Below, in pieces: positions 30,143 through 40,227 of a stretch of 48,941 bases of DNA. The stretch comes from Gammaproteobacteria bacterium (GTDB taxonomy: Bacteria; Pseudomonadota; Gammaproteobacteria; SZUA-229), in the NCBI GenBank assembly GCA_026995045.1, contig JALWPK010000206.1, positions 1 through 48,941 of the forward strand. The letters run 5' to 3'. A program made the position numbers and the translations under genes. Positions within the stretch are counted from its first letter, which is position 1; each line of letters begins with the position of its first letter. The notes under the pieces are model-generated. The model saw only the letters and a program-made list of their open reading frames with translations. It did no database searches and was not told where the DNA came from.

Positions 30143-31276
30143 ATGGCCGCCATCCACACCACTGTTGCATCACCGAAAAAGCCGATCAACCTGCTCGGGC
30201 TGGATCGTAACGCCATGGCGCAGTATTTTTCCGAAATCGGCGAAAAACCGTTCCGCGCACAACAGCTCACCAAATGGATTCACCAGCAGGGCGTGACCGA
30301 TTTCGAGCAGATGAGCAATCTGTCGAAAAAACTGCGCGCCCAGTTGCAGGCGGACGCTGAAATCAGCCTGCCGCAGGTGGCGCTGGACAAACTGTCCGCC
30401 GATGGCACCCGCAAATGGGTGTTGCAGCTCGACGACGGCAACCGCATCGAAACCGTGTTTATCCCCGAATCCGATCGCGGCACCCTGTGCGTGTCCTCGC
30501 AAGTGGGCTGCGCGCTGGATTGCAGTTTTTGCTCCACCGGGCGGCAGGGCTTTAACCGCAACCTCACCGCCGATGAAATCATTGCCCAGGTCTGGCTGGC
30601 CAGCCAGTTGCTGGAAGAAGAAAAAAAACCGGGCCGTAAAATCACCAATGTTGTATTGATGGGCATGGGCGAGCCGCTGCTCAATTTCGACAATGTGGTT
30701 TCCGCAGTGCGCATCATGATGGACGATTTCGCCTATGGCCTCAGCAAACGCCGCGTCACCGTCAGCACCGCCGGGGTGATTCCGGCGATGGATCGCATTG
30801 GTGAAATACTGGACATGCGCCTGGCGGTGTCGCTGCACGCCACTAATGACGCGCTGCGCGATGAACTGGTGCCGCTCAACAAAAAATACCCGATTACCGA
30901 ACTGATGGCCGCCTGCCGCCGTTTTCTTGACAAACAGCATGCGCGTTCCAGAATCACCTTTGAATATGTCATGCTTGACGGCGTCAACGACCAGCCGCAG
31001 CACGCGCGTGAGCTGATTCGTTTGCTGAAAGGCATCCCGACATTGATGAACCTGATTCCGTTCAATCCGTTTCCCGGTTCCGGTTACCGCACCTCGCCGA
31101 TGAAACAGATTGAAACCTTCAGCGATATGCTGGTCAAAGCCGGCATCACCACCGTTATACGCCGCACCCGCGGTGACGATATCGACGCCGCCTGCGGACA
31201 GCTGGTGGGCAAGGTGGAAGACAAAAGCCGCCGCGAACGACGTTTTGCCGAACCCCGTTTTGGAATGAAAGTATGA
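30143..31276 (+). CDS. rlmN: Dual-specificity RNA methyltransferase RlmN
   Basis: The 377-residue radical SAM enzyme has Cys123, Cys127 and Cys130 (CALDCSFC) for its [4Fe-4S] cluster and a C-terminal catalytic Cys in AACGQL. It methylates A2503 of 23S rRNA and A37 of some tRNAs at C2. The stop overlaps the pilF start by four bases. As a cluster-dependent enzyme it is a fitting neighbour of the isc genes. Confidence 0.96.
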   Translation: MAAIHTTVASPKKPINLLGLDRNAMAQYFSEIGEKPFRAQQLTKWIHQQGVTDFEQMSNLSKKLRAQLQADAEISLPQVALDKLSADGTRKWVLQLDDGNRIETVFIPESDRGTLCVSSQVGCALDCSFCSTGRQGFNRNLTADEIIAQVWLASQLLEEEKKPGRKITNVVLMGMGEPLLNFDNVVSAVRIMMDDFAYGLSKRRVTVSTAGVIPAMDRIGEILDMRLAVSLHATNDALRDELVPLNKKYPITELMAACRRFLDKQHARSRITFEYVMLDGVNDQPQHARELIRLLKGIPTLMNLIPFNPFPGSGYRTSPMKQIETFSDMLVKAGITTVIRRTRGDDIDAACGQLVGKVEDKSRRERRFAEPRFGMKV

Positions 31277-32052
31277 AAATCATAAAAATAATCACTGTAC
31301 TTGTCATCGCGATTTCACTGGCGTCGTGCGCCTCAACCCGCACCCGCGAACTGAAAAAAAACACGGTTGGCGACAACAAGGCGGCCTCGGAAGTCAACGT
31401 GCAACTGGCCGCCGGTTATATTCAGCGCAAGCAGTATGAAGTCGCCAAGAACAAACTCGACAAGGCGATTGAGCTCGACGAAGACAATGTCGAAGCCTAC
31501 AAGCTGATGGCCTATCTGATGTCCGGTCTGGGCAAAAATGATGAAGCGGAAGACTATTATCAGCAGGCGCTGGACGTGGCGGAAGACGACCCGGAAGTGC
31601 ATAACGGTTATGGCGCTTTTTTGTGCAAGATGGGACGCATCGACGAAGCGCTGGAACAGTTCCGCAAGGCTTACGAAAACCCGTACTACAAAACCGCCTA
31701 TCTCGCCTACAGCAATGCGGGCAGTTGCCTGTTGCAGAAAAAACAATACGCCCAGGCGGAAAAACTGCTGCGCAAGGCGTTAAAACAACAGCCCAAACTG
31801 GCGGGCGCGTTAATATCCATGGCGGAGATTGGCATTGAAACCAGAAAATACCTGATGGCGCGCGCCTATATACAGCGCTATCACGCAGTCGCCCCGGCCA
31901 GCGCGGAAAGCCTGTGGTTGCAGGCGCAGGCGGAAAAAGCCCTGGGCGCGGAAGATGCCTATTTTGAAGTGGCGCAACAGTTGGTTGACAAGTTCCCTGA
32001 CTCGCCGCAGGCGCAACGTGTCGACCCGCGTGTGCGCAATCTGCGCCGATAA
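31273..32052 (+). CDS. pilF: Type IV pilus assembly lipoprotein PilF/PilW
   Basis: The 259-residue protein has a lipoprotein signal with lipidated Cys19 (SLASC) and about six TPR units (from [20 protein letters not shown] onward). PilF/PilW is an outer-membrane pilotin that assembles the PilQ secretin, so the cell probably makes type IV pili, although no other pil genes are in the window. Position between rlmN and rodZ is conserved in gammaproteobacteria. Confidence 0.9.
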   Translation: MKIIKIITVLVIAISLASCASTRTRELKKNTVGDNKAASEVNVQLAAGYIQRKQYEVAKNKLDKAIELDEDNVEAYKLMAYLMSGLGKNDEAEDYYQQALDVAEDDPEVHNGYGAFLCKMGRIDEALEQFRKAYENPYYKTAYLAYSNAGSCLLQKKQYAQAEKLLRKALKQQPKLAGALISMAEIGIETRKYLMARAYIQRYHAVAPASAESLWLQAQAEKALGAEDAYFEVAQQLVDKFPDSPQAQRVDPRVRNLRR

Positions 32053-32073
32053 GGCGGTTGGCGGGTCGCGGTT

Positions 32074-33069
32074 ATGAGTCATAGCGCATCCAAGGATTCC
32101 GCTGCCGACGCAGACGCCAGCCCGGTGTTGTACGGCAAGGCGCTGCAAAAAGCGCGCAAGCAAAAAACCATGTCGGTTGAGGACGTGGCGCGGGCGATTC
32201 ACGTTAAAGCCGAAATTATCGAAGCGCTGGAGTCTTCCGCCACCGAAGGCTTGCCGCCACCGGCTTTCGTGCAGGGCTATTTGCGCGCCTACGCCCGCCA
32301 TGTTGAAGTTTCCGTTGACCAGGTGCTGCGCGACTATGCCGCCGGCGTGCCGCACCGGAGTGAAACTGAATTGCGCGCGCGATCGCGCTTGCCGAGGGAG
32401 GCCAGCAGTCATTCACCGCTGGTGAAAATCTTTACCCGTGTGTTGCTGCTGTTCATCATCTTTGCGTTGGTGTATTCCGCATACCGCTATTACACCAACA
32501 AGGTCAATCATCTTGCCGAACAGGAAGCGGCGCAAACTGGATCAGGTGATGACGCCAGCCGCTTGCAGATACGCCAGCAGGCCAGTCTGACGGAAGAGGG
32601 CGAACTGGTGACCGATGCCGATTCAGCAACGCTCAACCCGGCCTTGCTGGCAACCCAGCCCGAGTTCGAATCCCTGGCGGAAACCCTGCAGCCCACCGAT
32701 GACAACAGCCTGCAGTCGCAAGCGCGGCAGCCGGCAGATACGGATGCCGTAGAGGAAGTTGCGCCGGAACCGCCGCCATTGCCGCCAGCAGACGACGAGG
32801 TGATGATTTACGCCGATCAGGACAGCTGGGTGGAAATTACCGACGCCGCCGGTCGCAACCTGTACTACAACATGCTGCGCGAGGGTGAGGAAAAAGAATT
32901 TCGCGGCACCGCGCCGTTTGATATATTTTTCGGCAACGCGCCAGCCGTCACCCTGCGGGTGAATGATGTGGATATCGACATGACAAAGTTCATCCGTTCC
33001 AATAATATCGCCAGATTTCGCGTCTCGACCGAGGATGACGAGGCGGTGTTTCATCCTCGCCGTCGCTAG
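32074..33069 (+). CDS. rodZ: Cell-shape protein RodZ
   Basis: The 331-residue protein has a cytoplasmic helix-turn-helix domain (about 25-90, [20 protein letters not shown]), a membrane segment near 118-138 ([15 protein letters not shown]), a Pro/Glu-rich linker and a C-terminal periplasmic beta domain (about 240-320). It links MreB to the elongation machinery. In many relatives ispG comes next; here hisS follows after 44 bases. Confidence 0.92.
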   Translation: MSHSASKDSAADADASPVLYGKALQKARKQKTMSVEDVARAIHVKAEIIEALESSATEGLPPPAFVQGYLRAYARHVEVSVDQVLRDYAAGVPHRSETELRARSRLPREASSHSPLVKIFTRVLLLFIIFALVYSAYRYYTNKVNHLAEQEAAQTGSGDDASRLQIRQQASLTEEGELVTDADSATLNPALLATQPEFESLAETLQPTDDNSLQSQARQPADTDAVEEVAPEPPPLPPADDEVMIYADQDSWVEITDAAGRNLYYNMLREGEEKEFRGTAPFDIFFGNAPAVTLRVNDVDIDMTKFIRSNNIARFRVSTEDDEAVFHPRRR

Positions 33070-33113
33070 CGCGCACCCTGTTTAACCGCATCTTTACTGA
33101 GTTCAGGCCAACC

Positions 33114-34391
33114 ATGTCCAAATCCATACAGTCCATCCGCGGCATGCACGATGTATTGCCGGAGGAATCCCCCCGCTGGCAGCAGTTTGAATCCGTGGTG
33201 GCGGACATCATGCGGCGCTATGGCTACAGCGAAATTCGCACCCCGATAGTCGAGTCCACCGACCTGTTCTGTCGCTCCATTGGCGAAGTCACCGATATTG
33301 TCGAAAAGGAAATGTACACCTTTGAGGACCGCAACGGCGACATGCTCACCCTGCGTCCCGAAGGCACCGCCAGCTGCGTGCGCGCCGGCATCCAGCACGG
33401 TATTCTGCACAACCAGATTCAGCGGCTCTGGTATCTGGGACCGATGTTTCGCCATGAACGCCCGCAAAAAGGCCGCTATCGCCAGTTTCACCAGTTTGGC
33501 GTGGAAGCCTTTGGCATCGCCGACGCCGATCTCGACGCTGAACTCATTTTGATGTGCGCGCGCCTGTGGCGCGAGCTGGGTCTGAAAGACATCGAGTTGC
33601 AGCTCAACACGCTGGGCAGCAACGCCGCGCGCCAGCAATACCGCCAGGTGCTGGTGGATTATCTGACCGCACATCAGGACGCGCTGGATGAAGACAGCCA
33701 GCGCCGCCTGCAAAGCAACCCGCTGCGCGTGCTCGACAGCAAAAATCCGGAGTTGGCGGAGATTATCGCCAATGCGCCCAGCCTGCTGGATCATCTGGAC
33801 GAGGAATCGCAGCAACACTTCGCGCAACTGCGCGCCATACTCGACGCCGCCGGGATAGCGTATACTGTCAACCCGCGACTGGTGCGCGGCCTGGACTACT
33901 ACTGCAAAACCGTGTTCGAGTGGGTCACCACCTCGCTGGGCGCGCAGGGCACGGTGTGCGCAGGCGGCCGCTACGACGGCCTGGTGAAACAACTGGGTGG
34001 GCGCGACACCCCCGCCGCCGGTTTCGCCATGGGCATCGAGCGCCTGCTGGCCCTGATGGAGGAACAGCAGTGCGAATTTGCCTTGCAGCCGCCACACGCC
34101 TATCTGATTATGCAGGGCGAGGCGGCGATTCAGGCCGGTCTGCTGCTGGCCGAGCAACTGCGCGACGCGCTGCCGGCGCTGCGCCTGACCAGCAACTGCG
34201 GCGGCGGCTCATTCAAAAGCCAGATGAAAAAGGCCGATAAAAGCGGCGCGCAGTTTGCGCTGATACTGGGCGAAAGCGAGCTGGCCGCCGGCAATATTGC
34301 GGTCAAGCCGCTGCGCGAGCAGGGCGAGCAGCAAAGTATCGAACAGGCCGCGCTGGCGCAGCATTTAACCACACTGATAAACGGGCTGTGA
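33114..34391 (+). CDS. hisS: Histidyl-tRNA synthetase
   Basis: The 425-residue class II synthetase has motif 1 near the start ([10 protein letters not shown]), motif 2 [16 protein letters not shown], histidine-binding [11 protein letters not shown], and motif 3 around [10 protein letters not shown], followed by an anticodon-binding domain. It charges tRNA-His. Length is normal. Confidence 0.97.
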   Translation: MSKSIQSIRGMHDVLPEESPRWQQFESVVADIMRRYGYSEIRTPIVESTDLFCRSIGEVTDIVEKEMYTFEDRNGDMLTLRPEGTASCVRAGIQHGILHNQIQRLWYLGPMFRHERPQKGRYRQFHQFGVEAFGIADADLDAELILMCARLWRELGLKDIELQLNTLGSNAARQQYRQVLVDYLTAHQDALDEDSQRRLQSNPLRVLDSKNPELAEIIANAPSLLDHLDEESQQHFAQLRAILDAAGIAYTVNPRLVRGLDYYCKTVFEWVTTSLGAQGTVCAGGRYDGLVKQLGGRDTPAAGFAMGIERLLALMEEQQCEFALQPPHAYLIMQGEAAIQAGLLLAEQLRDALPALRLTSNCGGGSFKSQMKKADKSGAQFALILGESELAAGNIAVKPLREQGEQQSIEQAALAQHLTTLINGL

Positions 34392-34426
34392 CCCAATAGA
34401 AAAAAGCAAGCGACAACAGGTGAACC

Positions 34427-35059
34427 ATGCAGGATTTTGAAACCGAAGAACAACAAATCGAAGCGCTGAAAAAATGGTGGAAGGAAAACAGTTCCTCGCT
34501 GTTTTTCGGCCTGGCCATCGGCCTCGCCGGTATTTTTGGCTGGCAGTATTACAATGACTACACCACCACGCATTCGCAGACCGCGAGCGACCTGTACAAT
34601 GTGGTCAGCCAGCAGGTGAAAAGCGGCGAGCTCACCGACATCAACAAGGTGGAGCAACTGGCGAAAGAGTTTTCCGACACGCCGTATGCGGTGATGGCGG
34701 CGATGGCGGCGGCGTCATACTATTTCGAAAAGGGTGAAACCGAGGAAGCCATCAAACAATACCAGTGGGCGCTGGACAACAGCAAGATTGAAGAAAACAC
34801 CCATCTGGCGGCAACCCGGCTGGCGACGGTGTATCTGGGCGCCGGTCAGCTCGACAAGGCGGAAGCCTTGCTCAACCGCCCGCATCCCGACGCCTTCACT
34901 GCGCGTTATGAAGAACTCAAGGGCGATTTGTACGTTGCCCGCGGCGATAACCAGCAAGCAAGAACCGCTTACGACAAGGCGATTAACAGCATGCAGGGCG
35001 CGGCCACTCCTTGGTTACAACTGAAACGCGACAACCTGGGCGAAGCCGAAGAAGGCTGA
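34427..35059 (+). CDS. yfgM: YfgM, SecYEG-associated membrane protein
   Basis: The 210-residue protein starts with a cytoplasmic leader (FETEEQQIEALKKWWKEN), has one membrane segment near 24-42, and a periplasmic TPR-like domain. In E. coli YfgM associates with the SecYEG translocon and the chaperone PpiD and influences the Rcs stress response. Position between hisS and bamB is conserved. Confidence 0.93.
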   Translation: MQDFETEEQQIEALKKWWKENSSSLFFGLAIGLAGIFGWQYYNDYTTTHSQTASDLYNVVSQQVKSGELTDINKVEQLAKEFSDTPYAVMAAMAAASYYFEKGETEEAIKQYQWALDNSKIEENTHLAATRLATVYLGAGQLDKAEALLNRPHPDAFTARYEELKGDLYVARGDNQQARTAYDKAINSMQGAATPWLQLKRDNLGEAEEG

Positions 35060-35120
35060 ACAGTTTACTGAATAGCTGGTCAGACTACGCGTATGACGGC
35101 TGCTGACTGACACCATCACC

Positions 35121-36311
35121 ATGAAGTCTTTTCAACCATTCATTCTCGCGTTAGTGGCCCTGCTGTTGCAGGCCTGCGGCAGCGATGACAATGCCGAACC
35201 GCCAGCCGAGCTGGTGGATTTTACGCCCGAAGCCATCATTGAAGAACAGTGGTCGGCTTCGCCCAATGCGGGCATTGCGCAGCAATACCTTTTCCTGGAA
35301 CCGTTGTTGCTGGATGACAAAATGGTGACCGCAGGCAGGGAAGGCCGTATCGCGGTTATCGATATCAATAATGGCGTCATTGTCAGCGAACTGGAGCTGG
35401 AGCTTGCCTTGAGCGCCGGGGTTGGCGGCAATGCCGATCTCTGGCTGGTCGCCAGCCGCGACGGCGAAGTGATTGCGATAGACCCCGCCACGAAAACCAT
35501 CAAATGGAAAAAAACCGTACCCAGCGAAGTGCTGGCGGCGCCGGTGATTGCCGGCAGCGGCGCCGGACGCGCGGTGATTGTGCGCACGGTTGACGGCCAT
35601 GCGCTGAGTCTGGATTTCAATGACGGTTCGCTGAACTGGAGCGTCGACAAGGTGCTGCCGGCGCTGACCCTGCGCGGCATGAGCAAACCGGTGCTGACCC
35701 GCGACGCCGCCATCATCGGACTGGAAAACGGGCATCTGATTGCGCTGTCGCTGGATCAGGGCAAGGCGCTCTGGGACATCGCCCTGTCCACGCCCAAAGG
35801 CCGCTCGGAAATCCAGCGGCTGGTCGATATTGACGGCCAGGCCGATCTCTATGGTCGCCTGCTGTACGCGGTCGGCTATCAGGGGCGCATCGCCGCGATT
35901 GATGTGACGACTGGCCAGTTTGCCTGGGCGCGTTCGTTTTCGTCGGAAACCGGCGTCACTGTAGATGACGATGCCGTTTATGTAACCGATGAGCGTGGCC
36001 ACATCTGGGCGCTGGATCGTTTTAACGGCGCAACGCTGTGGAAACAGGATGCGCTGACCGCGCGGCGGGTCACCCGCCCTGTCATTTACGGCGACTACCT
36101 GCTGGTGGGCGATTACGCCGGTGTGCTGCATGTGCTTTCCCGCGCAGACGGGCATTTTGTCGCGCGCGAGGAAGTCGGTGATGAAGACAACGGGATTTTT
36201 ATTCCGCCAGTCGTCCGGCAGGACAAGGTTGTCGTCAGCCTGCGTGATGGCGATGTCCATGCCTTCAGTATCGACAAGACTATCACCACGGCCGATTCCG
36301 GCAATCCATAA
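35121..36311 (+). CDS. bamB: Outer-membrane assembly lipoprotein BamB
   Basis: The 396-residue lipoprotein has a lipobox with Cys19 (LLLQACGSD) and an eight-bladed PQQ-type beta-propeller, with repeating blades such as GQFAWARSF and GATLWKQD. It is a subunit of the BAM complex that inserts outer-membrane barrels. It ends five bases before der. Confidence 0.95.
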   Translation: MKSFQPFILALVALLLQACGSDDNAEPPAELVDFTPEAIIEEQWSASPNAGIAQQYLFLEPLLLDDKMVTAGREGRIAVIDINNGVIVSELELELALSAGVGGNADLWLVASRDGEVIAIDPATKTIKWKKTVPSEVLAAPVIAGSGAGRAVIVRTVDGHALSLDFNDGSLNWSVDKVLPALTLRGMSKPVLTRDAAIIGLENGHLIALSLDQGKALWDIALSTPKGRSEIQRLVDIDGQADLYGRLLYAVGYQGRIAAIDVTTGQFAWARSFSSETGVTVDDDAVYVTDERGHIWALDRFNGATLWKQDALTARRVTRPVIYGDYLLVGDYAGVLHVLSRADGHFVAREEVGDEDNGIFIPPVVRQDKVVVSLRDGDVHAFSIDKTITTADSGNP

Positions 36312-36316
36312 CCGTT

Positions 36317-37732
36317 ATGCAGGCTGTCGTCGCACTGGTTGGCCGGCCCAATGTCGGTAAATCCACATTATTTAATGTATTGACCAAAACCCGTGATGCG
36401 CTGGTCGCTGATTTCCCCGGTCTGACCCGCGATCGCAAATACGGTCACGCCAGCATTGGCGAGCAGGAATTCATCGTCATCGACACCGGCGGCCTCAGTG
36501 GCGAAGCCGAGGAGTTGGACGAGCACATGGCGCGGCAAACGCGCATGGCGATTATGGAATCCACCCTGGTGCTGTTTCTGGTCGATGCGCGGGACGGCAT
36601 GACTTCGGCCGATGAAAACATCGCCGATGAACTCAGGCGGCTGGGCAAGCCGGTGATTCTCGTACTCAACAAAATCGACGGGCTGGACGCCGCCAGCGCC
36701 GCTTCCGAATTTTACGCGCTGGGGCTGGAGGCGCCGGTGGAAATCGCCGCCGCGCACAATCGCGGTTTGCGCGCTCTGCTCGAACGCATGCGGCAGCACA
36801 TGCAGGAGCCGGTCGAGCATGTACCGGAGCAGGGCGAGGGCGGCGTCAAGGTAGCGTTTGTCGGTCGTCCCAACGTGGGCAAGTCCACCCTGATTAACCG
36901 CTTCATGGGCGAGGAGCGTGTTGTCGTCTATGACATGCCGGGCACCACGCGCGACAGCATCTTTGTGCCGTTCGAACGCGACGGCAAACAATATACCCTG
37001 ATCGACACCGCCGGCGTGCGCCGCAAACGCTCGGTGCGGGAAGCGGTGGAAAAATTCAGCGTGATTAAATCCATGCAGGCGGTGGAGCAGGCCAATGTGG
37101 TGGTGATGATGATAGATGCGCGCCAGGAAGTGGCGGATCAGGATTTGCACCTGCTGGGATTTATTCTCGAAGCCGGCCGTGCGGTGGTCTTGGTCATCAA
37201 CAAATGGGATGGCCTCGATGAACACCAGAAACAGAAAATCCGTGATGATATCGACAAGCACCTGGAGTTTATCCGCTTCGCCGAGGTATTTTTTATCTCC
37301 GCGCTGCATGGCTCCAACGTCGGCTTGCTGTTTGGCGCCATCGACCGCGCTTATGAATCGGCCACGCGCGATTTGTCCACACCAGAGCTGACAGAGTTGC
37401 TGGAACAGGCGGTGGAGCAACACCAGCCGCCGTTGGCGCGCGGACGCCGCATCAAGCTGCGTTACGCCCATCAGGGCGGCATGAACCCGCCGCGCATCGT
37501 GATTCACGGCAACCAGACGGAACTGACGCCGCCCGCCTATAAACGTTATTTATCGAATTTTTTCCGCGAAAAACTCAATATTGTCGGCACCCCCATCAAA
37601 ATTGAATTCAAGGGCGGCGACAATCCCTATGCAGGCAGGAAAAACCGCCTCACCAAACGCCAGCACAGCAAGCGCAAGCGCATGATCCGCTTCGTCAAGC
37701 GGCGCGAGCAGAAACGCAGGAACCGGCGCTAG
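36317..37732 (+). CDS. der: Ribosome biogenesis GTPase Der (EngA)
   Basis: The 471-residue protein has two tandem GTPase domains: GRPNVGKS at 10-17 with NKID, and GRPNVGKS near 182-189 with NKWD. A C-terminal KH-like domain follows with a very basic tail (KRQHSKRKRMIRFVKRREQK). It is needed for 50S assembly. It completes the rlmN-der cluster. Confidence 0.97.
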   Translation: MQAVVALVGRPNVGKSTLFNVLTKTRDALVADFPGLTRDRKYGHASIGEQEFIVIDTGGLSGEAEELDEHMARQTRMAIMESTLVLFLVDARDGMTSADENIADELRRLGKPVILVLNKIDGLDAASAASEFYALGLEAPVEIAAAHNRGLRALLERMRQHMQEPVEHVPEQGEGGVKVAFVGRPNVGKSTLINRFMGEERVVVYDMPGTTRDSIFVPFERDGKQYTLIDTAGVRRKRSVREAVEKFSVIKSMQAVEQANVVVMMIDARQEVADQDLHLLGFILEAGRAVVLVINKWDGLDEHQKQKIRDDIDKHLEFIRFAEVFFISALHGSNVGLLFGAIDRAYESATRDLSTPELTELLEQAVEQHQPPLARGRRIKLRYAHQGGMNPPRIVIHGNQTELTPPAYKRYLSNFFREKLNIVGTPIKIEFKGGDNPYAGRKNRLTKRQHSKRKRMIRFVKRREQKRRNRR

Positions 37733-37782
37733 CCTCCCGCCGGCGCCGCATTTTCGGGCAAGCGCGCTATTACACAAATTTA

Positions 37783-37801
37783 CTTGCTAAAGCAAGCTTT
37801 T
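37783..37801 (+). terminator. Weak intrinsic terminator after der
   Basis: CTTGC-TAAA-GCAAG forms a 5-bp stem followed by CTTTT. It is short, but correctly placed between der and the porin-like gene. Confidence 0.4.
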
Positions 37802-37856
37802 GGTCTATTTTCCTTGTATCACAACAATTACAAAGAATGCTTTCCGGGAGTCTGAT

Positions 37857-39122
37857 ATGCGTAAAATCTGTTTGCTGGCGGCCATTGGCGCCGCCCTGGC
37901 CGCTCCGGCCGCCCATGCTATCCAGTTTGACGGCTTCATCACTGTCGGCGCCGCCATCCACGATGATCCGAATTCCAACCGCTACATTGGCAGCCTCGGC
38001 GATCGCGGCATCACCGACAAGCTGACCTTCGAAACCGATACCCGTTTCGGCCTGCAACTGAGTTCGGATATTGCGGAAAACGCCAAGGTGGTGGCGCAAA
38101 TCTTGGGCACCGGCACCAACAGCAACTTCAATGCCGTGGTGGAATGGGCTTATGTAGACTTTGGATTTAATGATTACATCCGTCTGCGCGCCGGCAAAAT
38201 CAAACAGCCGGTGTATCTGGTAAACGATTACATCGAAGTCGGTTACGCCTATCCCTGGATTCGACCGCCGGTGGAAGTGTATTACCTGAATAACCCGCTG
38301 AACACGGTCAATGGCGCCGAGCTGTTCATTACCTTCCCGCTTGGCAATGGCACATTATCGTTCCAGCCCTATATCGGTTCGAATCGTGATGACATTCCGA
38401 ATACAAACGGCACCGGTTTCTTTGAAGCAGAGGAAATTGCCGGCATTGATATCAAGTATTCCGGTCGCGGTTATCAGGTGCACGCCAGTTCGTTTCATTG
38501 CAATGAGGTGAACACTCAGGGTAATTTTAATATTCCAATTGCTGTGGGTTCAGTCGATGTGGATCTGAACGGCACCGGCAAGTGTGATGTGGATTCAGTC
38601 GGTTTGAACCTGGATCTGGCCAATGTGGTAATTTACGCCGAGTGGCAGGATCGCAAAACATCGGCTACGCTGGCGCGTCCGTTTGGCGATACAACAGCCT
38701 GGTACACCACAATCGGTTATCGTATTGGCAAGTGGTTGCCACACCTGACATTTGCATCCATCGAAGGCGACTCTTCATCATATTCGCCAGGCGCAGTGTC
38801 ATGTCCGGCTAATACCACTTGTGATTTTGACGGCCCTGGTCCGGCTCCCGCCATCACCAGTGGGGCGACAGCTACGCCTTTGTTTAACTTCCCTGTTCCA
38901 ATCCAGACTTCGGTCACAGCGGGACTGCGTTATGAAGTCAACGACAGCGCCGCGCTGAAGATCGAATACAGCGTGGTGGATGTGGAAACTGATCCGACCG
39001 AGATTGCAAAATCAAACAACCCAAACAATATCAACTTCGGCCTGTTTGACACCAGCTTTACCAATCCGGCGCCGACTGACAAGGTAGGTATAACCAGTAT
39101 TGCTCTTGACGTCATTTTCTAG
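37857..39122 (+). CDS. Porin-like outer-membrane beta-barrel protein
   Basis: The 421-residue protein has a signal peptide (MRKICLLAAIGAALAAPAAHA) and then alternating aromatic/polar strands. It contains DTDTRFGLQLSSD-type, EWAYVDFGF, RLRAGKIKQPVYL and DYIEVGYAYPWIRPPVEVYYL segments, and ends in a terminal Phe (SIALDVIF) typical of BAM substrates. It resembles uncharacterised gammaproteobacterial porins of about 400 residues. ATG 37857 has GGGAG upstream. The transported solute is unknown. Confidence 0.8.
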   Translation: MRKICLLAAIGAALAAPAAHAIQFDGFITVGAAIHDDPNSNRYIGSLGDRGITDKLTFETDTRFGLQLSSDIAENAKVVAQILGTGTNSNFNAVVEWAYVDFGFNDYIRLRAGKIKQPVYLVNDYIEVGYAYPWIRPPVEVYYLNNPLNTVNGAELFITFPLGNGTLSFQPYIGSNRDDIPNTNGTGFFEAEEIAGIDIKYSGRGYQVHASSFHCNEVNTQGNFNIPIAVGSVDVDLNGTGKCDVDSVGLNLDLANVVIYAEWQDRKTSATLARPFGDTTAWYTTIGYRIGKWLPHLTFASIEGDSSSYSPGAVSCPANTTCDFDGPGPAPAITSGATATPLFNFPVPIQTSVTAGLRYEVNDSAALKIEYSVVDVETDPTEIAKSNNPNNINFGLFDTSFTNPAPTDKVGITSIALDVIF

Positions 39123-39134
39123 CAGACAACGCGC

Positions 39135-40073
39135 ATGAAGCCGAAGGCAATCTATCAGCATAATCCGCTGAGATACGGTGAGCTGCTTCCAGCGAAAAAC
39201 TGGAAGCTTGCGCTGTGGCACATGTTGATTATGCTCATGGTGGTGTTTGTCACGCAGATATCAACGGCGAATGCTGACGGCTTGTTTGATTTTCAGATGA
39301 AGCTGGCCCAAAAAGGCAATGCTGAAGCCCAGTTCAAGATTGGTGAAATGTATGAAACCGGTTTTGGCGTCAAGCAGGATATGGAGCAGGCGAGAATCTG
39401 GATTAACAAGGCGGCCGCCAAAGGCCATGTGGTTGCAGGTTATAAACTGCTCTACTGGGATCTGAAAAAAAACGGCGTCACCTCGGACAACAAGGCAAAA
39501 GTTGAAGCATTGAAAAAACTGGCGGGCGATGAAGACCCGCAGGCGCTGTATTATGTTGGCAAGATGCATGCGCACGGCGTGGGTCTCGACAAGCGCCCTA
39601 AAAAGGGACTGGAGTTGCTCAACAAGGCCGCCTTTCTTGGTGTGCTTGAGGCGGAACGTGAAGCGGTTGCCGTGCGTGAAGAATTGCAACGGCAACAACT
39701 CGCCCGGCGCCGCGCCGAGCAGAAACGCCAGGCGATGCTGAAGAAAAAGCAGGAGCAGGAGCACCTGAAAAAACTGGAGGCCAAACGCAAGGAGGAACAG
39801 GCGAAACAGCTGGCCGCGCAGAAGGAAGCTGAACGCAAGCGCAAGGAAGCTGAAAAGCTGGCGGCGGAGCAACAATCCATTGAAGAAAAAAAACGCCGGG
39901 AGCGCGAGGCAGCCAGATTGCGCGCTGAGCAGGAAGCGCTGGAGCGTGAGCGTGAAGCGCGACGCAAGGCGTTGTTGACACAGCGGAAGCAGCGCGAGCA
40001 AAAACGCAAGGAGCAGTTTGAGTCCGACCCGTGTTCCGGCAAATCCGCAAGATTTCTGTCAACCTGCCGCTAG
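39135..40073 (+). CDS. Sel1-repeat protein with a long charged coiled coil
   Basis: The 312-residue protein has a hydrophobic segment near 26-45, either a signal peptide ending ANA or an anchor. Two Sel1 repeats follow (about 63-98, EAQFKIGEMYETGFGV, and 135-168, ALYYVGKMHAHGVGL), and then from about 172 to 300 a highly charged Arg/Lys/Glu/Gln coiled coil. The C-terminus has two cysteines (DPCSGKSARFLSTCR). Function unknown; Sel1 domains mediate protein contacts and the coil could span periplasmic distance. It lies 12 bases after the porin-like gene, probably in one transcript. Confidence 0.75.
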   Translation: MKPKAIYQHNPLRYGELLPAKNWKLALWHMLIMLMVVFVTQISTANADGLFDFQMKLAQKGNAEAQFKIGEMYETGFGVKQDMEQARIWINKAAAKGHVVAGYKLLYWDLKKNGVTSDNKAKVEALKKLAGDEDPQALYYVGKMHAHGVGLDKRPKKGLELLNKAAFLGVLEAEREAVAVREELQRQQLARRRAEQKRQAMLKKKQEQEHLKKLEAKRKEEQAKQLAAQKEAERKRKEAEKLAAEQQSIEEKKRREREAARLRAEQEALEREREARRKALLTQRKQREQKRKEQFESDPCSGKSARFLSTCR

Positions 40074-40166
40074 CAGGCGGTCAAGCAAACCCGCCGAAGC
40101 ACTATTCCTGTTTTTTATTGTCACGCAACACACTATGTTGGCTGGCGTTCATTCTGAACATTTCCT

Positions 40167-40195
40167 GTAACAGTCTGTCTATTGCATCGTATAAT
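40167..40195 (+). promoter_or_regulatory. Possible mrcB promoter
   Basis: TATAAT at 40190-40195 is a perfect -10 box, 32 bases before mrcB. GTAACA at 40167-40172 is a weak -35 candidate with 17-base spacing. Confidence 0.4.
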
Positions 40196-40227
40196 TCACG
40201 CATTATCCGAGCGCAGTAGCAGGCTGC

